A DNA stretch of 64,000 bases from Escallonia rubra (taxonomy: Eukaryota; Streptophyta; Magnoliopsida; Escalloniales; Escalloniaceae), in contig JAVXUO010002887.1 in NCBI GenBank assembly GCA_033065855.1, positions 372,001 through 436,000 of the forward strand, in the 5' to 3' direction. Below are positions 36,217 through 48,500 of the stretch, piece by piece. Under the pieces are notes generated by a model. It had not been told where the DNA came from. It worked only from the letters and a program-made list of their open reading frames with translations, and searched no databases. How positions within the stretch are numbered: position 1 is the stretch's first letter; each line of letters opens with the position of its first letter. The translations under genes and the position numbers were made by a program.

Positions 36217-36953
36217 TAATAAATACTGCTATATCCCTGGTCAAAGGAACAAATACTACACATGTATTACAAACTAAAATTATAAAAAAATTACACCACT
36301 GTGACCTAGATTTATCAGCTTCTACGACGGGTTACTCATGCCCGAGATTATCATTTGTCGGGGATTATCATTAGTTGTACGGGATGCGGTAACCAGAAGA
36401 ACAATCATCTTAAACAAGTGTTTACGTTTTGAGTTAACTACCCGGTTGACCACTGTACTATTAGATAAATTCAGCTTTGGTCACTGGACATCAATTTGTG
36501 TCAAAGTGACCGCTAAATTGTGAAAATCGTTTCAATCAAGTCATTCCGTCAAATTGTCCTTATTGTTGCTCCGTTAAGTATATTTAGTCAGGGGCATTTA
36601 TGTCTTTATACACTCTTCTTCTTTCTTTCTATGTTTCCTCTTCTCTCTCTCTTTCTCTCCTCTTTCCTCTCAGTCCACACTCACACACACAAACTACCCC
36701 CCCCCCCAACACACACACACACAAATAAATTGTCACACACGCATACACATGTGACTGTGTGCTTGGTGTCTTGATCTTTTTCACATCACCAAAATAACAG
36801 CCCACCTGCCCTCATTTTCAGCCCATCACTCCCAAGCTTTTCCTTCTAAAACAACACATGTAATGATCAGAAAGCAAGAAAAAGTTGCAATATCTTCTCT
36901 TAAATGGAACTTCAACTTCTACAGGTCTATATATAAATCATTTCACCCCCACC

Positions 36954-38021
36954 TAGAGATGTCAAAAGGGCCGGCCCGACCCTAAATGGTGAACAGTGCA
37001 GCTCTGGTCCATAAGGCCAAGGGCTAGGGCCAGGGCCAGGCCATGAAAATTTCCAAAAAAGCTTGGTCCGGCCCAGCCTTAAAAAGGCCCTGGTCAGGCC
37101 CAGCCCCGGCCCGATTTTTGGCCCTCTTTTCGGCCCTATTCCGGCCCAGCCCTTTGGCCTTAAATCTGGCCCTAAACCATATTGAATCATTTTTTTTTCT
37201 TTCTTTCTCCTTCTTTCTCATGCCTCACTCTCTCTCTCTCTACCTCATATTTTTTTCTTTTTATTTAACTTTTTGGACATGCACATTTCTCATGATGATG
37301 ATTTCTACTTCTTTATCAAATTTTACTTGCAATCCTCTTTTGTACTAGTTTCATGGAATTATGAAGATAAAATATATCTTTGTTTTTCTAGGAACTAGAA
37401 ACAAAACAATTTAGGCAATAGAAATAGGGAACTTAACTCTAGAAAGTACGAGAAAGTTCATAGTAAAAGTGGTCTAATGATGCATGCTTCTAATGAGATA
37501 CCTAATACTACGAAAAATGCAAAGCTAGAAGTATATTTGAGTAAAATTTTTAGATATATCATTGGAAATTTTTTTGTAACTTTGTAGGTGACCATCGTTG
37601 AGTTTAGATAACAAAAAACAGTGGTATGAAATTAAATGGAATTGTCAAGAGAAAATGCGAAATGTTTGATAAGAGAAAGTAGGAGCAGATGGATTAGATG
37701 AAAAATGCTTAACTAATCAACTGTTAATCATTCTTATTTTTCCAAAATTACAACTTTACAAGCAGCTGGTCCCAAGCCCGCATAGAAGGAGGAGAGTATA
37801 TCAAAAAAAATATTTCATGTGTTAATATTTTTGCAATACAAAATAAGAAACATAAAAAAAATGGTCGGGCCCGGCCCTAAAATTAGGGCATAAGGCTTGG
37901 ATTTCCCAAATTTGGGCCCGGGCCCGGTTTCTCAGGCCCGAAGCCCTGTCTGGTCAGGCCCGTTTTCTGGCCTTCTGGGCTCGGGCTGGGTCGGCCCAAG
38001 CCCGGCCCTTTGACACCTCTA
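36954..38021. mobile_element. non-autonomous hAT-like element nested in M6 (8-bp TSD)
   Basis: A 1068-bp element with termini TAGAGATGTCAAAAGGGCCG and (inverted) TAGAGGTGTCAAAGGGCCGG. The flanks CCCCCACC (36946-36953) and TCCCCACC (38022-38029) match at 7 of 8 positions, the hAT duplication size. Subterminal regions are packed with GGCCC/GGGCC words, as is usual for hAT transposase-binding regions. The interior is AT-rich with no transposase. Confidence 0.88.
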
Positions 38022-38206
38022 TCCCCACCCTACCCATCTCTATATATAAGTGAACACTTATACATATATGCATTGATGTCAGTGCACCCGCTACCTCTCG
38101 CTCCATGTCACATTCCACTACAAGAAGTAGTTAGAAGCTCATATACAAATCACTTCACAATTTCCAGGAAACATTAATTCATCTGCACATTTCTTCTCTA
38201 CTCTAC

Positions 38207-38401
38207 ATGTCTAACTTCAAACACATTCTCTACATGTCATTCTTGTTTTTCTTCTTCTTAATTCATGCAACTCTCACATTATGCCATACAAAAATGTATG
38301 AGGCCAAAGAGAGATTTAGGGAAGCAACTAAGAGTAAATATGACACAAACCCAGTACGCAGAACACCGGTTCATGAAGTGGGTTTGTGTGTGTTACTGTG
38401 A
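38207..38401 (+). CDS. putative small secreted peptide (64 aa) inside MULE-like element
   Basis: The ATG at 38207 opens a 64-codon frame with a strongly hydrophobic N-terminus (YMSFLFFFFLIHATLTLC), a good signal-peptide shape. It is followed by a charged mature part with KERFREATKSKYDTNPVRRT and a Pro-containing tail, VHEVGLCVLL. Upstream is a TATATATAAG box near 38042. The 3' end runs directly into a (GT)n microsatellite, so the true C-terminus may be lost. The layout resembles plant prepropeptide hormone genes, but the tail does not match a family I can name with confidence. It could also be a chance ORF. Confidence 0.4.
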   Translation: MSNFKHILYMSFLFFFFLIHATLTLCHTKMYEAKERFREATKSKYDTNPVRRTPVHEVGLCVLL

Positions 38402-38670
38402 GTGTGCGTTTGTGACATTGTGTGTGTGTGCGTGTGGGTGAGTGTGACAGTTTGTGTGTGTGTGTGTGGGTGGGTGGGTGTGTGGGTGGGTGGGAAGAAG
38501 AAGAAGGTGAATAGTGAAAAGACGATTCTACCCCTAAATTAACGGACTTAGATTGACAGAAGCGAACGGAGTGACGCGATTGAAATGAATTTCAAAATTA
38601 ATATCCAATGACTAAAGTTGAATTTGCTTAATAGTACAGTGGTCAACTGGATAGTTAACTCTTACGCTTT

Positions 38671-39963
38671 TTATTGAACTTGTAGCTGTGGAGCTTTATA
38701 CTAGCAAATATATGTTAAAAATATCGGGCCCCTTTATAGATGTTCGTTGTTGGTATGGCCAGCAATTATTTGTGGACACAATAAATTAGAATCCGTAAAG
38801 TTACGAGAAGGAGTCCATGTGCATGCATGAGAAACGCAATAGCTTGCACTTAGTGACCATAGGTTGCCCGTTGTTTCACTGACAAGGAACTAATACAATG
38901 ATTGTTGCTCAAAAGCTATTAATCCAGTACCCACATGCTTACTTCTTGTCTCAAAACGACATGTTAACCAAATACGGATAACTCGAGGATTAACATAGTT
39001 GCAATGATTGGACGAAAATTGGTAGTGTGGCCCATTTCTAACTTGGGTTCTGACATGAGGACATGACCCTAATAGGTAAATATATGGAGTCGTCCAAATA
39101 ATCAGACAAAATTCTAACTAACTCAAAAGTTTGGAATAAGATGTAATTGACATCTAACCTATCCTAATTATCTAGCTTATCCTAGTTAAAGATAAGTAGT
39201 TTTGAGGCTTTTAAATGAACCACTAAGACAAAAATATTCTATTACAAGATGAATTGTTTGAAAGCCAAACGGTAAACCACTCCACAAGAGTACTCTTATT
39301 TTCTGGTGGAATAACTATAAAATGAGCCCAGCACATGGAAGAGACAAGGATATTCATGAAAAATATGAGAAAGGGTTTCAGAATTATTCTCACATAAGAG
39401 AAAAACTTGGTTTTTTTTTAATGGAAATAGAAAGGGATCACTTGAACTTAACTCTTCTCCTCCACAGTAGGCTCGATACGTCATTTGACCATGAATTTCT
39501 TCAGAGCCAAGCATAACAATAATGGTCAGGGAGAAAGAGTGGAAGAAATAGAGCGAGCTCCGCTGCTAACCCTTTCAATTATCTAAAGATCTCATCAAGA
39601 ACAATCAAGATGAAACCGAGCTGCGACTTCCCCATCCCGCCAGTCTCTTCCTCCTACTTCAGTTCTACCCTGAAGTTATAAGATAATGCTAATTGAGCGC
39701 TTATTTTCAATTCTGTAGTCCCACTTCAATCGGAAAGCTCTGACTCTGACTTTCTCCAGAGGACGTGTTAGACTCTAACAGGAATAGTTACTCTAGATTG
39801 AAAAACTTGGATCTAAGAGAAGCATAGGATTTTTCAGTTCTATTGATATAGAGCATTATATACTAAACAGACTAGAAAATTTCTACTTTTAGAAATGTTT
39901 CAGACCCTTTAATCCTTTCAGTATGCCCTTAATGTATAAGTGCTTAAGATATCTTTGTTAAGA
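38671..39963. other. intergenic, nothing recognised
   Basis: Unique-looking AT-rich sequence. The overlapping opposite frames near 39296-39516 show no domain. Confidence 0.5.
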
Positions 39964-40320
39964 TTAAGCGCTTACCACTGCACCAAAAGCAATTGCTGTT
40001 AGTAAGGGCGCAAATTTATTTCTTTATAGTCCTGGCATAGCAGCCAGCGCACACGATCGAGTACATAAGAGAGTAGATGGACGCGGTCCACCTCCGATCT
40101 GCCAACAATCCCTTCCCCAGATACACCCCGGGGGACTCGAACCCGTGACCTGCTCAGTACCAATTGTTAGGATCAATCGCTTATCACCGCACCAAAAGCA
40201 ATTACTGTTAATAAGGGCGCAACTTTATTTCCTTATAATCTTGGCACAACAGCCAACGCACACGGTCAAATACACAAGGGAGTAAATGGATGCGGCCAAC
40301 CTCCGATCTGCCAACAATCT
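39964..40320 (-). mobile_element. tandem (~1.7 copy) tRNA-derived SINE-like repeat, minus strand
   Basis: Two ~147-bp direct repeats (39964-40111 and 40174-40320) are separated by a ~62-bp segment. On the minus strand the unit has a near-perfect A box (TGGTGCAGTGGT in one copy) and, in the segment between, a B box (GGTTCGAGTCC within GGTCACGGGTTCGAGTCCCC). These promoters mark a tRNA-headed SINE. The head-to-tail arrangement suggests unequal exchange or dimeric retroposition. Copies differ at many positions, so it is old. Confidence 0.72.
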
Positions 40321-40769
40321 TGAGCAATGTCCGAAGGATCTTTTTCGGGAAAAAAAAACCATATCTTGGAAAAATACAAGTTTCCTAGAAGGATTTTATT
40401 TTATTTTTTGCAAAGGAAAATTTAAAAGAGGAACTCGAAGTGGCCCTAAATTGGTTCGATATAAAAGAAATTTTATTTGATACATCCATCAGATGATAAG
40501 AGTAAGTTCATTACGAAAAGAACCACATCTGACGGCTTTTTTTCACTATATAGGTTCTCATAAACCTCATACAAATTTTATGTACACCTAGGTGGAATTA
40601 GGGTTCACAAACGCATCGATTCTTAAAACTAATGAGTATGTTCTTACAAATTATTGTCAGAAATGCATGCGCATGTCTAGGTCTAGATTTCTGATTTGGG
40701 AATAAAAAGAATTGATGGAAACTTTGCATACATCGAACCAACCAATCTGTATATTTTCAAACCGATTTA

Positions 40770-41307
40770 AAAATCAATCGGTTTGGTTTTTTTTCTCCCA
40801 AACCGTACATTCGGTTCGGTCGGTTCGGTTCGAAATTTTTTGAAACCGCATAAACCGAACCAACCGTATATAATAATAATAATATAACATATTTATATTT
40901 TTACCTAATTCTAGTTATTTTTTTACTAGCCCTAGTTATTTAGCCACTCATATAAAATATGATAAACCCTAAATCTCTTAACGTAACAAACATTTTTCAT
41001 TCGTCACCTACATCTTACTAAGTTTTAATAATTAAGATATAAAATTCAGTTTTTTTGGAGCTTATTAGTATGTATAAGTTATTAATTTTTGGGCCTAAAC
41101 TTGTCCAAAATTGAGTTTGGCCCAAACCGATTAAACCGTCCAAACCGAACCGTTCAATCCGTTCAATCCGTCCAATCCGCAGAAACTGAACCATTGAAAC
41201 CAAATCGTTCAACTACGGTTCGATTTTTTTTTTCCCAAACCGAGGTTGGTCAGTTCGGTTTGGTATTCAGCCTCCAAACCGAACCAACCGAACCGTGCTC
41301 ACCCCTA
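40770..41307. mobile_element. degenerate hAT-like element rich in CGGTTCGG subterminal repeats
   Basis: The right end at 41307 reads, in reverse complement, TAGGGGTGAGCACGGTTCGG, a widespread hAT-type terminus in plants. Both sides carry many CGGTTCGGTT/AACCGAACC words in inverted orientation (40780-40870 and 41120-41300). A clean left terminus and target duplication were not found, so it is probably 5'-truncated. Encoded frames are repeats of Asn-Arg-Thr type and not genes. Confidence 0.6.
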
Positions 41308-42100
41308 ATATTTGGGGCAAAAAAAAAGGATGGCTATTATCTATCTTTTAGTTGACTCCTAGAGAGTATACTTGAGCTAGCCAAGACTTTCACACGAGAA
41401 TACATTTTGTTAAAACTAGTAGTCATGAAAAAGGGGTGCAAATAGTCGAGTTGCGACTCTCGTTGCATCACAACAGGATTTCTTACTTTTATTACTATCA
41501 GCACCACCGTTGTGATGGTCTAATTTATTCTTGCAAGTCCTTCTAAACAGAAACCTAGCTCATACATCGTTGCCGAAACCATCAATACCATAAGTAAAAT
41601 GCACAAAGAATTGAGTGCAAAATATAGTCCGAGCAAAGACTTGAGAGGAAAAAAGTCAAATAATTCCGTAAAATGTAAAAAATATCAGTAATAATTAATT
41701 CAAACTATAACATCACATAGAAAACTTAACTTATTCCCTTGTTCGTGTAAGATTGTTGAATCCGAAACAGTAATAATTTGCTTCCCAAATTTACAAAACT
41801 AAAAAGGTGAAGTATAGTAAGAGATTGCTCATAGACAAAAGAGTGCCATTAAACAATCACAACTAAGAAGCAACAATTACGATTGAAGGCCACTAAAGCT
41901 GTTGTTACGGCCAAAGATCAGTACATATTCCAAAAGGAAACAACTACTAGTTGATAAATATAATTAGTGACATTCGATCAATGACGCTAAAAACACCTCC
42001 TGACGACAATTATAATTATTGACTCTAGAAATGGGCGGTAAAATTTGGCATCAGATTTTTGCTTTAAGTTTAAATAACCTCATATTAGGTTATTAATCAT
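41308..42100. other. intergenic, nothing recognised
   Basis: AT-rich sequence upstream of the hairpin MITE. No genes or bounded repeats were seen. Confidence 0.5.
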
Positions 42101-42110
42101 TAATTATCAC

Positions 42111-42462
42111 GAGTTTTTTCCTCAATTAATACATTTTTAATACTTAATTACCAATATACACCATTTTGAAACTTATTTACCCGCATACCACACTTTTAGA
42201 AATCGCTGTTTGAAACCACGATTTTAAGGTAGAAATCGTTATTTGAAACAACGATTTCTACTTGATTTTTACCTTAAAGTAGAAATCGCTGTTTGAAACC
42301 ACGTTTTCAAGGTAGAAATCACTGTTTGAAACAACGATTTCTACCTTGAAAACGTGGTTTCAAACAGCGATTTCTAAAAGTGTGGTATGCGGATAAATAA
42401 GTTTCAAAATGGTGTATATTGGTAATTAAGTATTAAATGTGTATTAATTGGGAAAAAAACTC
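42111..42462. mobile_element. 352-bp hairpin MITE with perfect 10-bp TSD, upstream of bystin
   Basis: Flanked by a perfect TAATTATCAC duplication (42101-42110, 42463-42472). The whole element is an inverted repeat: the left arm from GAGTTTTTTCC is mirrored by the right arm ending GGAAAAAAACTC. The centre is built of alternating GAAATCGCTGTTTGAAACCA units and their complements. The duplication size fits Mutator-like MITEs. The right edge is 111 bp from the bystin ATG, so it sits in the promoter or 5' UTR. A transcript would fold into a long hairpin. Confidence 0.9.
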
Positions 42463-42573
42463 TAATTATCACTACTCGGGGTGCTGACACCCTCGAGTTG
42501 GCCCAAAGGTATAAATAGAAGTTTCTCATTCCCAAAATTCATTCAGCTAGGGTTTTGTGGCCGACGCTCATCA

Positions 42574-45500
42574 ATGGCGAAGAAACGGACCAGATACCAC
42601 AATTCAGATGACACCACGCCGGCCTTGCATAAAAGAGCGAAAGAACACCGACGAGAAAACAAGGCAGTCTCCAAGATACTGAAGGAATCTCTAGTCCAGC
42701 AGGAGGAGATTTGCCGAGAGATCGACTCTCAAAACCCTAGCCACCTCATCTTTGCTCAAGAGTCTCCAAATACCGGCAAGGTTGACGTTGATGACTTTGG
42801 CAACGCATTCGGCGGATACCAGGTCAATTTAGTCAGTCAGCTCTTTTCTTGTACTTACTCTTTGTGAATTTTTAGGATGAATTTTGAACGGGTAAATATA
42901 AAGTCACCCGTCGTTTTTTTCCCCAGTTCAACTTTGCATTCGGTACTGATCCGTTGAATTTTTCGACATTCTTAGTATAAATTTACTTGGTGTTAGCTCC
43001 CCAGGTTGACTTGCGGGACGATGTTTATTTGATCTTTAATTGGCATTTGAGATTAGTTCAATTTGTACAGTACCAAAATGTAGCCTAAGATTCTGCAAAT
43101 AATTCAATCGGGTTAGTACTTGAATTCAATCCAAAGCAATTTTCATCTTAGGAATTTGTAAAAAGTCAACAGGGACAAAGATTAGGAAACAAAGGGAGTA
43201 ATTATCGTACTTGGCGTGAATGCAGTCTAGGTTAAGTAGAAAACTGTTGTTATGCATTGAATGCTACGGTTTTCCTAGGCAATAAAACAGTGTGCCCGTT
43301 TTCCCGTTTCCGTTTAAGTGTGAATTGTATTTTGGGGAATGAAACAGGAAGAGGTTGATGAAGAGGACGAGAAGTTACTTGAGGCCTTCTTCTCTAGGGA
43401 TGCTCGGCCGCAGCGAACGCTAGCAGACGTTATTCTCGAGAGAATTATGGAAGCTGACGCACGAGTTTCTTCAGGTTACTTCTGCTTCTTCCCATTATTA
43501 TTTATCACTCAAGGTGTTAGTTAATGTGCAACTGAAATTTGGGGTTGAACATTAACTAACCTCTTTTTATTTTATTTTATTTTTTCTTTGTAGAACATTG
43601 TAAGTCTGAAACATGGTTTTATCTTCATCAGTTCTTTCCGTAAGGAAGTTTCGCCTATAAAGCTTATTCTTTCCTTTTAGAAAACAAAATTTTAAGTACA
43701 TTATAGTCATCATGACAAAGAACAAAAGCAGCATAATCTGTGGAACCACAACGAATAACTGGCGCACACTAGAAGGTTCAGCCCTTTGAATCCGCAAGAT
43801 TCTTTATTTTTAGTGGTGATTTCCAGTCTGTTTCCAAGTCTGCAAGCTGCCTTTTTTCCAGGCTGGATGTCATAGTGAGGATTGAAAACTGTCCTCATTT
43901 GATGAGATTATCAGAGACTAGCGCTCTTTCAGATTTGACAAATGTCACTCAAGGGCTAAGCAGGTTAACTTAATAGTTTTACACTCATAATTGTAGCAAT
44001 GGGTTGGCGAATATGGTGGGTATCCATCAACAGCATTATAACCTTTTTTGTTAATAGTAATTTAATATGTCAAGAGTCATTATCAGTTTTTTTCCTTGGC
44101 GGTTTACAGAGCCGTTGCCCGAATTGGACGATTCCATCATGGAGCTATACAAGAGGTATGTATATAATCTTGTTCTGGTAACTGTTGATCTTTTTTGCGA
44201 TTAGCAGAGTACATTAAAGGCGTCTAGAAGGGGGGTAAAATTTTGTCACAGATTTATAAACAGTAAAGGAGCCAGCAACGCTCCCAACAGCCTTAGTCCG
44301 GCATTCTGCTTCAACAACCCATGACTATAGCTGTTATGATCTTGCAATAAGTGATTTAAAAGATGGGTGTGCATTTGATATGCAGTGTAGGCAGACATCT
44401 TAACAAGTACACATCTGGAAGGATGCCAAAAGCTTTCAAGTACATACCTTCGCAACAGCTTTGGGAGGAAATTTTATACTTGACCGAACCCGAGAAATGG
44501 TCGCCACATGCAATGTTCCAAGCCACAAGGATCTTTGCTTCCAATTTTGGTGTAGAAAAGGCGGAGCGCTTCTACAAGCTTATCTTACTCCCAAGGGTCA
44601 GAGAAGATATTCGGAAGGATAAAAGGCTGCATTGTGCTTTGATTGGTGCTTTGAAAAAATCTCTGTACAAACCAGCTGCCTTCTTTAAGGGAATACTGTT
44701 TCCTTTGTGTGAGGTATCAACACTTCTACATTACCTAAGTACATAGATGCCACGACTAATGAACAATATTGGGTTAATTTGGTTCATTGTCTCGGAAAAA
44801 AATAAAGTCCTTTATATTTACTTTATAGCTTGAATGCATGATGTGATTGGCTGGATAAGGATTATGCATCTAGCAATGAGGAATGATTAGGCACATATCT
44901 CTTTTTATTTGATAAGTATGACTGGCAAATAATCTCCTTATCATGTATACACATGTTGAGAAACTAAAGAGAATTTAGTTAAACTTGGTGATCCATTAGA
45001 TCATACTCATTGGAGGTATTGTTCTAAAATTAGAACCAGGTGAGTGAAGCATTGGAAAATTAGGAAAGATTATTGAACCCGACGGTACTCCTATCAGGGT
45101 TTGGAGATGCGTGGGTGATGTGTTGACTAAGTTCTTTAACAAGATTATGAATACCATGAAAATGTCGACGAGTAGAGGAATCACTTCGAGGTATCTATAG
45201 AGAAGACTTGCAAAGCTGCACCAACTACATAAGGATCAAGCTTATGTATCACACTGGGAGGGTAATTGATCATAGACCGATAAAGGATTATATATTTGAG
45301 AATGAATTTAGTTTCATGCATAAGAGATCTGCTATAGAACCTATTTTCTCGATTAGGCAATCAATGAAGATATTTGAAGATCAAAAAGGATATTTGAGTA
45401 GGAGTTCTGTAGAAGCACTTTAATATCCTAGGGTTTTAAGTTAACAAGTGCTCTGCAATTATACTATCCTCCCAAGTTGAAGTGGAAATTTGATAGGACG

Positions 45501-48500
45501 GTGCAGCAATACTTTATAGTTCAAAATCTTGGGCAACTAAAAAGCTACGGACCTGTCAAAATCTTAATAGAAAATAGTTTCCGCTACGTTCCCAAAGTAA
45601 ACAAGGTAATAACAGAGCATTTAAAAGCATCAAAATAACATGCGTCTCTATATGTACATAATTTATTTGAAGAGATCCAGTTTCTTCCAAAAAGACAAAC
45701 CACAATATAAGCAAACGTGTCGGTGAAAATCTAAAACTTATACATGTTTTAATCAAATCAGATGTGCCCACAAGATGGCAAAGTTGGACCTCATCCCAAG
45801 GGAACATTTCTCCTCCACAATATAAGCAACGCGTCGTTGAAAATCCAAAACTTATACAAGTTCTAATCAAATCGGATGTGCCCACAAGACGGCAAAGTGG
45901 GAGCACATCCCAAGGGAACATTTCTCCTCTAAAACAAGTTTAACCATCGATTGGCTTGCACATACGTTCTTCATGTGCAGGTACCCTCTATAACTGGCTC
46001 TAGACTTGTCAATAGTCATCTTAACCACGAGAAACTGTGTGCGCTGATTCTCTTAAGTCCAAGAAGTACATGGAAAACTGAAGTTCCCTCAGTAAAGCTA
46101 AACAACGAATACTGAGTGTCCAAGGCTTCCAAATTCAGTTATGTTCTCTTAAACATGTGAGGATGGAAGTTTAACCATGCTTTGATCTCGCAAAATGTAA
46201 TCACAACGTAGGCGAATGCTCGATCCTAGCTCAATATATTTAAAAAATATGTAATCATTAAGATGAACAACCTTTTTCATATCTGGCTTTATGATTTTGT
46301 ATTTAGTTAGTGACATTTGTGTTGGCCCACTCAAGCTTGCTATATACTACTGGTATGCAGTTTGTTCGTTCGTGCTTTGTTGTTCATTTTGAGTTCATTG
46401 GACCACTTAATGATCATTTTATGCACTTAGTTGGTCTCATTCTAGTGCTAGTAGTCACTAGCCTGCTATTGCTTTGTAGTTCCTTCTGGCTACTTGCTTC
46501 ATCTATGTGCCATTGTCGTGGGCTATTTGAGCTCAACCCTTTCTGTCACCTTTGTCCCTCTCCACAAGGGGTGATTAGTGTTTATTGTTTAGCTTTTGAT
46601 AAGGGAACTTCAGTCTTCTTTTTAGTTATTTGGATTTTCGGTGCAGCTTTGGGCTTGTTTTATCTGATTAGAACTTACATAAATTTGAAATTTTACCCAT
46701 GCACTTGATTAGATTGTGGGTTGTTTTTCTGGAAGGTAATGAATCTCTTTGAATAAATTCTAAATGCATGCAGACATTTGCTATTTTGTAAAAAAGGATT
46801 TTGATATAGATTATGGATTTGGAATTTGGGGGATGACATAAGATTAATGTAACTGAAAAAATGCGAATGGTTCGGTGGATAAGCGGCCACACAAGGAAGG
46901 ATAGTATAAGGATGAGGATATCTGTGGGAAGGTGGGGTGGCACGGAGAAGTAGGGAGAAAAGATATCTAGGATTATGAGAGAATATGTGCTTGGATAGAT
47001 GACAACTATAGTGGTATCTTTGTCTTGCATGTCTTTCCTTTCTTCATCAAAGATTAATTCATGATAATGAGATATGCTTTTCAAATTATCGTTTCTGTAG
47101 TTTGTTATAAACACAAAGTGGCAAAACCCTTATGGGTTGTACACCACATGCATTAGAAAGAAGCTGATTGGGACCCCTTAGAACAAGTCCCGGGCAATGC
47201 TCAATCACCCTCACAGTTAGTGCTAATAGGGAAATAGATAGTAGTTGATACTAGTCACCCTCAGTCTCAGCTTCAAGTTTTAAGTACAAGTGCTTGGTCT
47301 GTTGTGTACTGAACCTATAAATTTGTGTTGTTTTTTCTTTTCGTGTGAGAAGATGCAATAAGGAACCGTTTCTAAACCAGTGGTACCAGTTCTTTAAGAT
47401 GATCCCCGTAAACAAAAGGTTTAGAAAAATGTCTTCAAGGTGATGGAGTTCTCAATATGGAAGTCAGATCAACCGCATTGTCATATTTCCAATCTTGCTT
47501 TCTCAGAACTCTGTAGTTTCTTGTTATTCCTACGTTCACTCTCTTACTATTATCTTCTGTTAAATATCCCTTCTACTAACTTCGTGAGGTCATGGTTGCA
47601 CTCATTGAGATAATCTAAAAACTTTGTTATCGAGTGCGCAGTCAAGGAATTGCAGCCTAAGGGAAGCTGTCATTATTGGGGGCATTATCCATAAGGTCTC
47701 CATTCCTGCTAAACATTCAAGGTATTGTTGATATTGTTTTCACTGTAATATTTTTCTTCTTTATAACACTTTTGCTTCAGTGGAATGAGGGGAATAGTTA
47801 ATAGTTTGCCACCCGTAAGTTGTTTTTAGTAAGATAAGTGCAAGCAAATATACGTTGGAGATAGCTCAAGAAATTGGATAAGAACAGTATTACAATATTA
47901 TCTAAAACCTTCTGGGAATAAAACGAAGCTGCTTTATGGACCTTTTCCAATATCATGCATATCCTTGTGAATAAGGATCCCACATCTTCTGTCAGCATCA
48001 AAGGCCGAGGAGAATGGTTGTATTTTAGAAGCTCCTTCTTTTGCAGTACAATAGAATGAATAGAGATGGTTGTGCGCAAGGCAACCCAAGTTTGGAAGAA
48101 ACTGAGGAAAATATAAGAAATGAACCAGAGGGCTGAATTGTGGGGGGTTTCCTATTTCGAACTTGGGGAAACACATTGACCATGGAAGAACTTGAAACGT
48201 GGCATTACCGCTCTCCTTTTTTTCCCCCCCCGCATTTTATGGAGATAAGGTTGTAGGAGGATGATCATGGACACTGGCCCTGAGATGGCAGTGAATCTCT
48301 TTCATTTGCTTGTTAGGTTTGTCAGTGCTGCCTTCAGTCCCTTTTTTGCCCCATCCAACCCTCCCACAAAAAATTAATGGTTAGTTTGTGACATATGGCA
48401 TAATTTACATGATTTGGTAAAAATTCAGCGTTACTGTATTATGGCACCATCCAGACTACTGACTATATAAGAGAAGTGATTTGGCCGTTATACTTCAAGA

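Larger units (their letters stand above)
36431..38661 (+). mobile_element. MULE-like element M6 carrying a nested hAT element and a peptide ORF
   Basis: A 2231-bp element with inverted termini GAGTTAACTACCCGGTTGAC and, on the right in reverse complement, GAGTTAACTATCCAGTTGAC. The alignment continues through CCACTGTACTATTA and on to GTCACTCCGTTCGC-like sequence, for over 100 bp. The flanks TTACGTTTT (36422-36430) and TTACGCTTT (38662-38670) match at 8 of 9 positions. A hAT-type element occupies 36954-38021. The remaining DNA holds a TATA box, a leader and the small ORF at 38207, as expected for a gene fragment captured by a Pack-MULE. Confidence 0.8.
45060..46960 (+). pseudogene. LINE reverse-transcriptase relic in bystin intron 4, interrupted
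   Basis: The left part (45060-45568) has plus-strand matches to the plant LINE RT core: [13 protein letters not shown], then [20 protein letters not shown], then [20 protein letters not shown], then [15 protein letters not shown] in shifted frames. The match resumes at 46849 with [20 protein letters not shown], the C-terminal RT-associated motif. Stops and frameshifts make it dead. The two halves join exactly at a repeated TTAAT. Sense orientation relative to bystin. Confidence 0.8.

Noticed and set aside
36927..37221. Gly/Pro-rich minus ORFs
   Set aside because: Translation of the GGCCC subterminal repeats of the nested hAT element.
40140..40170. Possible minus-strand tRNA (GGTTCGAGTCC T-arm)
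   Set aside because: No complete cloverleaf. The segment belongs to a repeated SINE-like unit.
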